From Ostrinia nubilalis (lineage: Eukaryota; Arthropoda; Insecta; Lepidoptera; Crambidae): DNA of 64,000 nt. Within the stretch, counting starts at the first letter, position 1. The number at the start of each line of letters is the position of its first letter. Shown here in pieces: positions 21,255 through 32,983 of this stretch. The stretch spans positions 5,427,001 to 5,491,000 of the forward strand of contig NC_087097.1 of NCBI RefSeq assembly GCF_963855985.1, given 5' to 3'. The translations under genes and the position numbers were made by a program. The notes under the pieces are model-generated. The model searched no databases. It worked only from the letters and a program-made list of their open reading frames with translations, and had not been told where the DNA came from.

Positions 21255-21772
21255 AATAGGCACAACAATGACGGGTTTTGACAATAAAACAGTATTTATT
21301 CAACTGTGTAAACAGCTCTTGATGGCGTATTTAGGAGTCTTCCGTGGACGACAAAGACGCGCTAATGAGTTTAGATATAAGAGAAAAGAATTCAGTAGAA
21401 TTAAGTTAAGGCTTCAAATTTTTTAATATTCTGTCAGTTAAAGCTGACGTTATGCCTCTATCGGTTCAGTTTAAGCTTGAAGGAATAACAGCTAAATGCT
21501 TGATACAAATAAATATTTTACAGTAAGGCTGGGTTGCACCATCTTACTTTAACTTCGACAAACGTCAAAAATCTGTCAAAGTTAGATGGTGCAACTCAGA
21601 CCAAATGGTTTAATTTTATCAGACTAATGTATCTACTTCTATCAACATCTTTCCATATAATAATAAGAACAGGCTTTTATACCTACTCAAGATTAAAGCA
21701 AATAAAATATCTTCCATTTCATTTAATTTCTAGTATCAAAATGGTAGGTACCACCATGACTAAGAGGTATAC

Positions 21773-22160
21773 TTAATAGTCAAACGAACTTACCTGTACG
21801 TGAAGTTCGACTGTAATTATGCGAAGTTGTTGTCTCGTCCGAAGATGATGAAAGATATGAAAGATAACTAGTGTAGTCCCGGCTTACATCCTCTGGCGTC
21901 ACACAATTTTAAAGCTAAAATAAAATATTTCTGAACGCAGTCGTACCTAGGTCCCACCACGCCATCTATACCTGTCAACTCATTCAAGTTTAAAGTAATT
22001 AGGTTTAATTTTACAACTGGGGCGTTTTGTAATTACTTAGGTACTCTTAATTATTACAATAACCAAGGGTTTGGGTGGGACTCATCATCTTCGGACGAGA
22101 CAACAACTTCGCATAATTACAGTCGAACTTCACGTACAGGTAAGTTCGTTTGACTATTAA
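21773..22160. mobile_element. non-autonomous foldback related to the DIRS termini
   Basis: Arms 21773-21851 and 22082-22160 are 79-base inverted repeats starting TTAATAGTCAAACG. Within it, about 21820-21990 matches the complement of the DIRS right terminus (26645-26808), including GTGTAGTCCCGGCTTAC and GACAGGTATAGATGG complements. It directly abuts the full DIRS element at 22161. Probably a deletion derivative mobilised by the same machinery. Confidence 0.7.
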
Positions 22161-22235
22161 TTATGCTCGTTGTTGTCTCGTCCTCGATGATGAAAGATAT
22201 GAAAGATAACTAGTGTAGATGTTCAAAGATAAAAG

Positions 22236-22316
22236 TTGTAAAATTAAACAAACATGTTCAAATTGTAAAATTAAACAAACATGTTCAAATTGTAAAATTA
22301 AACAAACATGTTCAAG
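22236..22316. repeat. 27-base tandem repeat, three copies
   Basis: Unit GTAAAATTAAACAAACATGT plus seven bases, repeated three times with perfect or near-perfect identity, just inside the left DIRS terminus. Confidence 0.9.
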
Positions 22317-22489
22317 TAAGAAAAAAAGTATTGTTTTATTCAAACTTTCATTAATTAGTAACTATTACCCTTATCACTACTTAATCAGACATATGTTTCT
22401 TATGAGCTAAATAGCATTCATATAAAATTATTAATTTCTAAAAATGTTCACTGCAAAGTGACTATTATTTATAATGAGTCTATTGTAAC

Positions 22490-23410
22490 ACCTTCAAAAT
22501 ACTGTTTGTGGATTCCCCAGACCAAGCAGCTGTTCTCCGTATAACATCAATATTATCACCTTTTTTAAACATTGCAGATGTTGTAGCGTGCCTAATGCTA
22601 TGAATGTATGGTAAAGATTGATGTGTCTATACCACTTTCTGTCATGCACTTCTCTATCCAACGGCTGATTGTGCTGGAGGAAACCTTTTTGTGTGGTTTT
22701 CTAAGATGTTTTATTGCACCAAACTAATCACTAAGTGCTTGAGCAGGACAGATCTCTACTTTATCCCTAAAGAAAGGTAATGTAAATGGCTGACACTTAT
22801 CAGACTTGACCAGAGGTCTTGATTAATTTATTAATTTTAATTTAATTTATCAATTTTAATTGTTACACAATCATCCTTATTATTTATAATATATATAATA
22901 TTTATAATATTTCAATTAAATTTAATGTTCGCATTCTTTGACATGTGGCTAAAATTACAATATAGCAGTCTATTTTCATATTCCATTTCAATACCTATAC
23001 TTAAGAACTGTGGATACATCCCATGTATCATTATATTTAGGAGCACTAGGTCTTAAAGAATCCTTTAAACAATCTTTTGATATTTTCATCTGTTTCGTCA
23101 AGGTGAGTACCTATAAAATTAATGACAATGCTGATCTAATATAATTCAAATTACCTTATGACAATACCTCATGAAACTTTTTATTTAAATAAGTAATAAC
23201 ATCTGGGAAGCTTGGCTTATTTGTTGATAGCCATAATTCTTGTGCATACTTAGTCCATGCTACAATACATGGTTGGTATTGTTTTAATGTATTAACAGAT
23301 ATAGAAGCTGACATGATCTCGGATCTCATAATCCCACTGATTCCAGATTTTATGAAGGCCTGCCTGATAATACTCCTGCCATCAGTCTAGGTTCTTGTGC
23401 ACAGGGTGTG
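22490..23410 (-). pseudogene. DIRS tyrosine recombinase, frameshifted
   Basis: Would integrate the circular DNA intermediate by a tyrosine (not DDE) mechanism. Minus frames show the N-terminal SIIRQAFIKSGIS and SVNTLKQYQP segments (about 23180-23400) and the C-terminal catalytic half at 22500-22680: TISRWIEKCMTESGIDTSIF, HSIRHATTSAMF (the H-x-x-R box) and RRTAAWSGEST. Stops and a frameshift separate the blocks. The family-typical HxxR residues remain, but no complete frame does. Confidence 0.85.
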
Positions 23411-23959
23411 GTTCTTTGGAATTTTGTAATATAAGTAAATCTTTAGTAAGTTTCAAAATTGATGGTTTGTGAACTAGCTATCTCATGAACATATGGTGTT
23501 CCAATATGGAACTACCCCTATGCCCTTTATCTGAAAACTATTTTTTCCACGGTCTTAAGGATCATGTAGGAAATTAATATGAAACTTCAGTTGATATCAA
23601 CAAAGTGTAAATGCATCAATTGCAAATGCATCCAGGTCTGGACGCGGTGATACAAAACAATGACATTTCTTGTTAGTCTTTGTTGCAAAGAGATCTATGG
23701 ATGGTGTTCCTAAGGTTGAAGTTATTTGTTCAAAATGTAATTAATTTCCCACTCTATGTTACCTGGTGGTTTCATTGATTCAAAAAACTGCAATTACATT
23801 AATTTTGGTGTTTATGTACATAAACTGATTATAAATATCTCTTAATTCACACCATTGCCATATTTGTTTTGCAAGGCCATGTAAATGTAGGTATTGAATA
23901 CCACATAGTCTGTTTATACATATTATTATATGAAAATATTGTAGATAGCAGTAACATTG

Positions 23960-25200
23960 TCTATTCTAAGAAGAATTTGGTATTTTGTTAACTTTGATGC
24001 AAAGCAGACAGGCAGCTTTTAACTCAAGAGCATTTATATGAGAGCCTAGTTTGTCCTCTGACCATACTACGCCTGTAAGACTTGTACCACATGAAGCTCC
24101 CCATATTGTCATAGAAGCATCACTAAATATCTCGGATATTTAAATATTTTTTCTAATAGTATTCTCAGATTCATTTACACTATTGCTCCGCCATGTCAAG
24201 TCCTCTCTACATTAATTGTTAAAAGAAATTTTGTATTCATATTTATCATTATACTTTTTAACTGCAAGAAATTTTAGTCTCTAATTATTTGGTGTATAAA
24301 ATACCATATTTTATGGCTAGACATATAGCTTCAAGCTTACTTGGCACATGAACTTATTGTGAACATCACCTTTGACTATAACTCTTTAATCAATTTAAAG
24401 AATTTACTTTCTTTTAGTTAGATAATGCTTATTAATGTCATTTGTACTGTATTAAAGATGATGAAACCTTTCTGAAGTTAACGTTACTGTTTGAGAATCA
24501 GATCACAATTTTCTTTGTTAACAATAAAACTTTATGTGGATAAGATCTAAAATCATGTTCATATTATTAAAACATAATATAGTCTTTACCAATACCCAGA
24601 TAATTGTCAATTATAAATAATTGAAATGCAACTTTTCTCTCATAGAGCAGCTGTAATTTGCTGTAATTTTAAAGTCCAACAACATTTACCTAGTAATGTT
24701 TTCCTTCATAAAATTAAATAAATACTTTACCTTAAATACTTTTTGACAATAGTCATTTATATTAGTCAGGTAATATGCATCTCTGTGATCTAAAGTTACT
24801 AAATAGGTAATAATTATTCTGTATAAGCTTACATACTGTGCGATAATCCTCTAGTTTAACATTTTCAGTATTCACAAAAGTGTTAAGTTTTTCAAATTCA
24901 AAATGAAACAATAGGCACCATTTGGTTTCTTATAACAAAGACTGGAGAACAGAATCGATCACTTGTAACCATCATGTTTCAATGGCATTCGTACTGAGTA
25001 ACAATTTAAATTTTAATCTAATCTGCCGTTGGTCTACCAATAGCAAATTATTGTTTAGGGGTAGAGACCCCTGTTGAGGTAATTATTTATAACCCTGGAC
25101 ACAATATAATATCACAGGATCACTAGTGATTTGCTTCCAATTGTTAAGAATAAAATCTGATTCTGCCTACCTTAGCATTTATTTTTACCCTCGTCTCCTT
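23960..25200 (-). pseudogene. DIRS reverse transcriptase and RNase H remnants
   Basis: RT blocks on the minus strand: GAYCFILNLKNLNTFV (about 24880-24935) and DHRDAYYL (about 24765-24800). The active-site region at about 24585-24615 has decayed to IIDNYLGIG from the usual YxDD. RNase H follows with FSDASMTIWGASCGT and SHINALELKAACL (about 23990-24140). Order RT, RNase H, recombinase is that of DIRS elements. Multiple stops; no translation expected. Confidence 0.8.
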
Positions 25201-25579
25201 GCTGGCTTGTTTTGACGATTGTATGTCGGCCCGCCTGACCTCTGGAACCACTGTCATCACATCCGAGGAGGGCCCCACCAGTTTGAAGCACGATTGTTCT
25301 CATTCTTAGCACTGATTTCAGGTCACCTTATGAAGTTCTTCTTTTTCTCATTCACTATCACCTTTAATTCCTTTCATGATTATTGAACTGCCCTTGCAGT
25401 TTTTATTTTTTCAATCAGATTATTACCAACAAATAATCTCCATTCTCAGTTTCAAGTAATGAGTCCTTAGATTGTTATTTTTTATTGTTGAGAGTGCCAA
25501 GTTTCTACATCAATTTGTTTCCAGAACATATAGAATCACTTAGCTGCTAACCCGCTTCATTCAGCTTCTTAATACAGTT

Positions 25580-26556
25580 TTAGTTGTTAATGATCTCCGA
25601 TACACATCTGTACAGCATGGCCTACACAGGCCAAGGCTGTGGACATTTGTTTCTGTCGGGTTTCAATTACTTGATCCCTTCTCTTAGCCCTGTCATTTAG
25701 AGCAGCGGCAACTTCCTTATTATGTTTTTGAGCACACATCTTGATTACATTCTGGAAGGCTGGATTGTCTTTTGTAACTGTTTCTTTTTCATCTTTTTTC
25801 AGTCCTTTCTCCAGGATCTCGCACTATCTCTCAGCAATTTGTTTGAGCAGAAGTGCATTCTTAGGGGCTGGAGCGGGAGCCACTCCTAGTATATTCAGTA
25901 CTTCATCCCCTAATTCCTCCTTTTTGTTGTAATCCTCGTCAAGGATAAGATCCTCAAGGAATTCTGTTTCAGGATGATCATTCTCACTTTCAATTTCACC
26001 TTCAATCTCCAAAACTGTAAAAGAAACACTATTGAATGGAAGCTCCCGGTACTGTGCTGCATTGTACCGCGAAATTTACATGCATTCCCTCGGGATGCAT
26101 CGAGGTTAGTTTGCCGACAACGTGTGCGTCCATCACAGAAAACATAGTTGCATAGCTTGTCATGCATAAAAGTTGCGTGCATTCCCGAAGAATGCCCTTG
26201 GTAATTATTGCCAACCGTGTGTGTTCCCACAGAACACCCCAGTGGTTGCATAAATAGACAAGTATTGTTTTGTCGTAGCGTGCCTTGCCGCCATATTGCG
26301 TCATGCAACAAATGCGTACATCGCCGCAAAAAAAGTGCTCTACTTATATCGCCAACCTCGTGTGTTCCCACAGAACACCCCCATGGTTGCTATAAGTAAG
26401 TTTATTACCAATAAACCAGAGCCTCGAACAGATTCTTCATTTTTTCATAACCTCACCTTCGTCATCGGATTCCGGTAAACTGATTATTTTCTTTTCCAAC
26501 CGTCGAATCTTTTTCATTAGAGGAAGTTTATCTTCTCCTTTCCTTTTTCTTTCCAT
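25580..26556 (-). pseudogene. DIRS gag-like ORF1 with probable intron
   Basis: Minus-strand ATG at 26554-26556 starts a basic leader (MERKRKGEDKLPLMKK). The frame meets a GTGAGG donor at 26456; a TTTTACAG acceptor lies at 26015-26022, and the joined phase matches an acidic stretch that continues to 25824. After one stop near 25823 a helical, Lys/Ala-rich tail (VAAALNDRAKRRDQVIETRQ) runs to about 25600. So exon A is 26457-26556, the intron is 26015-26456 and exon B is 26014-25580 with one stop. The splice call is inference from consensus sites and phase. Confidence 0.6.
26199..26395. repeat. imperfect direct repeats inside the putative DIRS intron
   Basis: About 50 bases containing GTGTTCCCACAGAACACCCC occur at 26199-26250 and again at 26342-26395. 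The intervening DNA has GCATTCC/GGAATGC palindromes. No recognised coding. Confidence 0.65.
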
Positions 26557-27067
26557 TATTTCGAATATTCAGTACAAAAAACACTCTTATTTATCAGATT
26601 TTTCACGACCGCAAACGTGACGCCAATAAACACGGAAAACCGAATGAGTTGACAGGTATAGATGGCGTGGTGGGACCTAGGTACGACTGCGTTCAGAAAT
26701 ATTTTATTTTAGCTTTAAAATTGTGTGACGCCAGAGGATGTAAGCCGGGACTACACTAGTTATCTTTCATATCTTTCATCATCGAGGACGAGACAACAAC
26801 GAGCATAATAAATAGTAATATGTCGTTACAAGGACAAATTTTACATAACCACGTGAAAGGATAGCATACATTATTAGATTTTTAAATGTCAATTCCTCAA
26901 TACTTGTACGAAGTATCGATTAAGCTTGACATATAACCTCAGTGGTGGTAAAGTTCGGCTTGTGAATTAATAATTTGTGTGGGTAGATGATTATAGCCCA
27001 ACTGCTTGTTACGAAGCCTAAATCTCTGAACATTGACTGGGCTGTTTCTATAGGCCTCCAGACACTA

Positions 27068-27302
27068 TCTATACTATTATTATAAAGCTGAAGAGTTTGT
27101 TTGTTTGTTTGTTTACTTGAACGCGCTAATCTCAGGAACTACTGGTCCGATTTGAAAAACTCTTTCGGTGTTAGAAAGCCCATTTATCGAGGAAGGCTAT
27201 ATACCATATATACCATCACGCTACGAGTAATAGACGTAGAGCAACGATGAAAAATGTTGCAAAAACTGGTTTTCACGCGTACGAAGTCGCGGGCACAGCT
27301 AG
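27068..27302 (+). mobile_element. non-autonomous Helitron with empty site
   Basis: Starts TCTATACTATTATTATAAAG and ends GTCGCGGGCACAGCTAG, 235 bases, inserted between A and T without target duplication. The inverted duplicate at about 38100-38116 shows the intact ACTA/TCAG site, so both ends are exact. Confidence 0.92.
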
Positions 27303-27589
27303 TCAGTAATAATGGCATCAAATTACTGTCATTCCTTTCTTCGGATGTCCTCACATACAAATAGCGTTGTCGCACTATTAATTTCCAACCAGATTACTTC
27401 GATCAATGTAATGTCATTATTACTAATAGTGAATAATAATTTATTATTCATTCATTATTTATTACTAATAGTGGTCCGCTATAACTTAAGACTCACTATA
27501 GACTATTCCCACTATTTGTTCCCACCTGTGTAAGCCTAGGCGCAGACCAAGTTCGTCCCGGGGAAAGTCAAACTACAAAAAATAACAGA

Positions 27590-27822
27590 AAGTATACTCC
27601 ATCCATACTAAGCACGGATTTGAGTCTGGACTGGATGAGGGCCCGGGTGAGGTAAATTTTACGCTCTACGAGCTGGTTTTGCGTGCTTTTCGCTGGCGCA
27701 GAATCCTGCTGGAACTCCCAGCGTCTGTTATTGGGAATGATAATATGTGAAAAAGGTTCTATCGCTACCGACCTTCCGCAAAAGATGTCGCAACTGGCTG
27801 CTTCAAGAGCAATCTCTGGCAC
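27590..27822 (-). pseudogene. mariner transposase C-terminal remnant
   Basis: Minus frames give WEFQQDSAPA, which resembles the second catalytic Asp block of mariner transposases, and after a frameshift SSSPDSNP, which resembles the third (SPDxNPxD). Only about 75 codons remain. The upstream part of the open frame is not recognisable. Confidence 0.65.
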
Positions 27823-28039
27823 TGGCTAATTATAAGTTCACATAGCAATTTGTAATTTTAGGAAATTGTAATTTTAAGTACCTATAAATTAATATTTATT
27901 TACTTATGTAGGTATATATTGGCTATGGCAGAATAACAGGGTTTGTGGGTCTCCTGCAATCACTGATTCATAGACCTTTTTGTCTCTTATGATTTTTTGT
28001 ATCTGTGAAAAACTGTAAATGAAACCTGTTTTGAGACAA

Positions 28040-28076
28040 ATAAATACTTTCTATTCTATTCTATTCTATAAGCTTT
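28040..28076 (+). repeat. (TTCTA)n LINE-type tail
   Basis: TGAGACAAATAAATACTTTC followed by several TTCTA units, the form of a LINE 3' terminus. About 130 bases upstream (from about 27920) probably belong to the same 3' untranslated remnant. Confidence 0.6.
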
Positions 28077-28079
28077 GGT

Positions 28080-31000
28080 AGAACTATAGTTTGATACAAA
28101 CACAATGGCATTTGTTTTTATGCCTTTCAGGCAAAAAATACCTCATAAAAGCCCAAATTTGAGACATGCAACCAAACCTTGATTGACGATAAAAGCTGAC
28201 CTACCTGGACAGCCGAAATTAAGCTAGTGCTTCTTTATTGAAGTACGTCTCCATTTTATCATTTTGTTTTTGGTAACTCTCCTCCATTGTAATAAAAATC
28301 ATTCCAAAAAAATTTTTCAAGGTAAAATAGGTAAGTTTTTTCCCGTGTACCGTTTAAGCAAAACGCGGGATTTGTTCAATCTCAGGTCTTTTAAGGAATT
28401 GAGCCTTCATAAATACCAATTCCATCCTAGTTCTGCTTAAGTCTACCTCCAGGGCAAGCAAAGTCTGCTAACGCATGGGATTTTTTCAGGTTCGCGCCTT
28501 CGCAGCTTTTATTGCTGCTTGAGTCCTAACCGTGCGAGGACAATAGGTACTTTTGTTTTGTGTCTTCTACACTTCAAACTTCATTATATCGTTTGATGAA
28601 ACAATTCAATTCAAAATTTTCAGCACATCGAAAATCTACTCTGGCGCACCAATGCAGCGTGAGAACTGCAGTTCGGTCTTCTTTCTTTTAATTTCTTTAA
28701 ATATTCTAAATTCTAATTCAATAAATATTTTTGAGAGCTTCATTCAAAATTTAAAAGTTATTATCATGTGACAGAACTTATTATGACCAGACTAGGTATG
28801 TAGGTATATAAAATATGTGGTATCGATGTGGTCTAACAACACGTATTGTTGTCAAGGCTCACAACCTTAAGGCGATAGGTGAGGCAAAACTGCAATATAG
28901 ACCTCTCTTTGAATCCCTACTCCTCCTAAATGGATGATCCAAACAAGAAAAAAAAATATGTGTGAGATGTATAATATCTTAAACTAAAAAATTGTTGTTC
29001 GTTTTTTTTGTTACAACTATTAGTTTTGACAGAAAAAATTCTTAACTTTCTTCTAATTTCACCAAAGAAATTTCCTACTCCTCCTAAACGGCTGAAGCGA
29101 TTTTAATGATTCTTTCACCAAATGAAAGAAAATTTAATTATCTAAAAAATTGTTGTTCATTTTTTTTCAAAAATAATGTATTACGTGTCATACATTCAAA
29201 ATACCCTGTAATTTCCACATGCGGGCCGCGCGAATGCGGGAGCTCAGTCTTTCACTAGCGTTCGCACGGGGAGGCTGTGTCGCACATCGGCACGCTCCGC
29301 TGCTTTGTTTTTCTATAAAGAATTTATAGCGCAGATGGTACACTCGGTACTCATAGTAGTTCGGCGGCTGAATGAAAGTGATCTAAGTACTTACTACGTC
29401 ATTTGAAATATGTATAGGTATTATAAAATGTTTAAGATAATTTAAATACATAGGTATACAAGATGCTGATTATCTATTTTTTCTAGATTTATTTGTCTGA
29501 TTATCTATTTATTCTAGATTTATTATATACTTCGAGATAAAATAATAAAACAACGCACTTAGGTATAGGAAATCACAAGACAACAAAAAATACCTACAAA
29601 GGATTATTTAAATTCTGTAATTAACAAAACCGTATTTTATTAATTTCTTGGAAACTATCACATCACTTTTGTGCATTTTGCGTTTCGATTGGTATTTAAT
29701 CTACAGGGTACCCCGTTTGGTATATTGGTTTTGGTTGGTATGAGTTTTTTTTTATCTCATTGGTCTCCACAAAAAATCGGAATTTTTCCCAGGGAATTTT
29801 CGATTCATCCAGCTCAATCATCTCGTCGCGAATAAGGTTAGGTACCACCTATTTCGATCCCTGATAATAATATATAAAATATACCTACAGGTGTTTGGTA
29901 GAACGTTAGACAAACTTCGTATGTAAGGTCATTTTGAATAAAGGTTCGCCCATTTGATAAATGAGCTACTTTTTTTATTGATTTTTTTTTCCGAAATTTG
30001 ACCTAAAACTGCTTCTTTTTTGTCGCGTTTTCAACCAATTTTTTTAATTTGGTATGAAGATCCAATATGTCTTTACTCTAATAAAAACATTTTATATCCA
30101 GATAATGATTGGATAGCTAATTACGAGCAGCCAAAGTTTAACAAAAGTATAAAACACGATAAAAAACTTGAAATTGATTAAAAAAATGAAATGTGTGTCA
30201 GTAGATTGTTTTTAAGATCATTGAAAACATATAATTATCTCTTCTTTCCAACGATAATAACTAAATATCACTTGTAGTAATTCGATATTGGATTTCGACA
30301 AAAATTCAAAGTTTAGTGAAAATAATACAAAAAATTATCCATCAAAAGTTTCTTCAAACATCTCCATCTCTTCTGATATACTGTTTTTCATAGCTTTTTT
30401 ATATGATTTATTTCAAAATCAAATCAAAAATAATAACCGCATAGAAAAAGAAGTCTGTTTTTGTATGTGGCTTGATTTTTCGGCTACCTATGATGCAGCC
30501 GTGATCACAAACAGACTGGCAGCTGGCGGAATTTGTCCGTTCGGGTGGGCTTAAATATTTTAAACTACCCTCATATTGTCATAATGTTACATTGTAGTGG
30601 CGTTACATCGACACACAGTATTCGTATTCGTACTTGACATGTAACTCATATAAAAATGTCGCTCAATCCGTGTTTATTTATTTTAGTTGAAATGGAACGC
30701 AAAAATCGAAAATCTTATTTTTCTCTCGATTTTACCAAAAACTAATAACGGAGAAAGTAAAGTCTTAAATTGTATTCGATGATCAAAAATATTTTATTCA
30801 ATGTTGACCGATATTTGACCAATATTTTGAATACCTGCACAGACAGACATTTACATTTAGGTAGGTACTCGTACACACACTTAAAAACTGTTTAGAAGCT
30901 CACTTATACACACGAATATCGTCAGCCTAACTTTCAAACTGCTTAGGTATGTCCCTTTTTGCAAACTTTACAGTAGGAAATAACTGTTTATTTTTCATAG

Positions 31001-31380
31001 TTATGGTCTAATTAAAGTATAATGATGTCTAATTGAAATATAATCATTTATTTCAATTTTGTTACAGTTTGAAAATGTGCTGACGATATTTATTATTATT
31101 CTGTATAATGATTTATTTTCTTTTTTTAATTCTGTTTTGAAACACAAAATAAGCATCGCAATTTTTTTCGATCTACGTAAATTAAAATCGAGTTAACATT
31201 CCCGTAGGCAGTTATGTTAGAATTGGCAGCGCTTCGCATCTGTATTCTGAGCGCACTTTGGTATCGGGCAGAAGCGCGGGCGCGCGGTGGGAGGCGCGTT
31301 GTCTCGCTCTAATGCTCAAGGTCGTTCGGCCATGTAATCGCCTTAATAGTGCCCTATGTACTAATTAAAATTTTGTTTTA
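28080..31380. other. 3.3 kb without a recognised gene
   Basis: Mostly AT-rich. A 30-base direct repeat (CTGATTATCTATTTWTTCTAG) lies at about 29465-29525. GC-richer unplaced segments lie at 28340-28540, 29215-29300 and 31200-31330. A CTCCTCCTAAANGGNTGA word recurs at 28920 and 29080. I see no protein-coding signal. Confidence 0.5.
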
Positions 31381-31622
31381 TTATCAAAACCTGTTATTGT
31401 GCTTATTATAAAACCCACTCCCTCAGTGTACTTCAACCATAGTATATTAAAGTTATCGACATCAACACCTTATCACTGTGAGTAAAATATAGTTAATATG
31501 TCTCATATTATTGTATTGTAGCCTTAGATTAATAAAGCCTAGATGGACGGACAGTCTTCATCCAAACGCTCCGTCAAAAGTGAGGCAAAAATCTTATGTC
31601 ATCATTTATTGTCAAAATGTTA

Positions 31623-31841
31623 TCTACACTAATATTATAAAGAGGAAAACTTTGTTTGTTTGTTTGGTTGTAATGAATAGGCTCAAAAACTACTGGACCG
31701 TTTTTTAAAATTCTTTCACCATTCGAAAGCTACATTATCCACGAGTAACATAGGCTAAATTTTATTTTGGAAAAAAATAGGGTTCCGTAAAATATGTAGA
31801 TAATGTAGTCCACGCGCGCGAAGCCGCGGGCGGAAAGCTAG
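31623..31841 (+). mobile_element. non-autonomous Helitron with empty site
   Basis: 219 bases, TCTACACTAATATTATAAAG start, GCGGGCGGAAAGCTAG end with a GC-rich hairpin just before it. The duplicate at about 47880 reads GTTA/TTAAAA without it, so the insertion was between A and T. Confidence 0.95.
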
Positions 31842-32063
31842 TTAAAAATATTTAGAATCGCAATTTTTCGAAGGTGACAGATTTTATCCACATTTTATCG
31901 TAGGTACCTAATGAGATTTTATTATTTGTTATTTAACAATTAGTTTAATATGACATTTAATTATAACAATAAAGTATCACAATTCAATGGTCCACTAAAA
32001 GTTGCCTCACTTTTTGTGCGCTTACATCTACGTATTATAGGCTTTGTTATTATGATTGTAGCA

Positions 32064-32086
32064 TATAAAAATCGGCTATAAAAAGT
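32064..32086 (+). promoter_or_regulatory. TATA region of six-Cys peptide gene, copy I
   Basis: TATAAAA at 32064-32070 and a second TATAAAAAG at about 32077, roughly 200 bases upstream of the ATG. The same pair is kept in copy II (48098-48119), with strong conservation around it. Which box is used is unknown; an intron in the 5' leader is possible (TTTTCAG lies just before the ATG in both). Confidence 0.5.
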
Positions 32087-32286
32087 TTTGTGCATTTTGT
32101 ACCGTCGTGGGCCGATCGTTGGAATGGTCACATCGTAATATATCCGGGAATATCGTGATACGCCGGCGCCGTGAATCTACTTTAATTTTTTATTTATTTA
32201 TTTTTATTTTTAAAAAGATTATTAGCAATTTGTATTGCTATATAATGAATTGCTAATTGAATGTTTAATTTTCAGAAAGTTTCAAA

Positions 32287-32511
32287 ATGAAGACTACATT
32301 GATAATCATGGTGATTGCTTGCTCCTTGGCGGTGATGATACATGCATCAAAATCTGAAAAAATCCTCTACACGCCTGAGAATTGTAACTCGTGTGATTTA
32401 TTTAATGGTTGTGATTGTGACGAGGGTACTTTTTGTAAAATGCTTGCAAATTCGGAGGGCAAATTGGTTCCTCAATGTCTTGAAGATAGTGAAGGCAAAT
32501 ATAGCTTATAG
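32287..32511 (+). CDS. small secreted six-cysteine peptide, copy I (74 aa)
   Basis: Unrecognised family. Residues 1-20 are a clear signal peptide (MKTTLIIMVIACSLAVMIHA). The mature part has six Cys at 33, 36, 42, 44, 50 and 64, pattern C-x2-C-x5-C-x-C-x5-C-x13-C, which would allow three disulfides, and an acidic tail. Such layouts occur in secreted protease inhibitors, immune peptides and venom- or saliva-like peptides; none can be chosen from sequence. AAAATG is a good start context. An AATAAA lies 334 bases after the stop. The paralogue at 48250-48456 keeps all six Cys while other mature residues differ, which supports a real gene. Confidence 0.8.
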   Translation: MKTTLIIMVIACSLAVMIHASKSEKILYTPENCNSCDLFNGCDCDEGTFCKMLANSEGKLVPQCLEDSEGKYSL

Positions 32512-32844
32512 AACAAAATTCAAATATCCCGATCAAATAACACCAGGCATTGTGAATCTTGTTTTTAATTTAAAGGATTTTTCGTACTGGATGGATTTCG
32601 TATTGATGCGATCTGACCGTGCGGGCACGAGCAAAGAACGTAAAACTATCTGTGGTAAAAAACGCACCGCTGACCGGTTGCCCTGACCTACAATATTGTT
32701 CATACATATTTTGACCTGACCGCAGATCGCAGACCGCATCCAGTGCGGCAAATCTATGATTATTATGTATCGTTATCTGTTTTATGTTTTTAAGTTTAAA
32801 CACTTTTGACTTCTTTTTTCATGTTTCTAGTTTCACATAGTATA

Positions 32845-32850
32845 AATAAA
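32845..32850 (+). terminator. candidate polyadenylation signal, peptide gene copy I
   Basis: AATAAA in TATAAATAAATGGATT; conserved at 51484-51489 in the duplicate. Confidence 0.55.
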
Positions 32851-32983
32851 TGGATTAAATCCTTGAAATCTGTTGTTTTTTGTTCACCATACTGTTGTGA
32901 AAACCATATAAAATAAGATCAGGGTAATCTTTGGAGATTGTACCCTACAGATGTTACCCGCCGTGTCGGCGGGCTGTCGTGGA

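Larger units (their letters stand above)
22161..26808 (-). mobile_element. DIRS-like tyrosine-recombinase retroelement, decayed
   Basis: Inverted termini 22161-22218 and 26751-26808 (58 bases each, starting TTATGCTCGTTGTTGTCTCG) enclose, on the minus strand in order, a gag-like gene, reverse transcriptase, RNase H and a tyrosine recombinase. There is no DDE integrase and no LTR. The duplicate near 45900-45920 lacks the whole 21773-26808 block and gives the empty site. Frames are broken throughout, so this copy is inactive. Confidence 0.85.
20905..27560 (-). repeat. segmental duplicate X (inverted copy of 37790-47385)
   Basis: Read on the minus strand, 20905-21776 and 26809-27560 match plus-strand 37790-38310 and 45842-47385 piecewise. 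The gaps are insertions private to one copy: the SINE at 21052-21254, DIRS at 21773-26808 and Helitron at 27068-27302 here; gypsy at 38311-45841, a retroposon at about 46065-46441 and a MITE at 46877-47345 there. The ancestral segment was roughly 1.5 kb and non-coding. Confidence 0.85.

Noticed and set aside
25910..26371. 153-residue His/Cys-containing protein on the minus strand
   Set aside because: The frame runs through repeated blocks of the putative DIRS intron and then out of frame into the acidic ORF1 part; no conserved motif.
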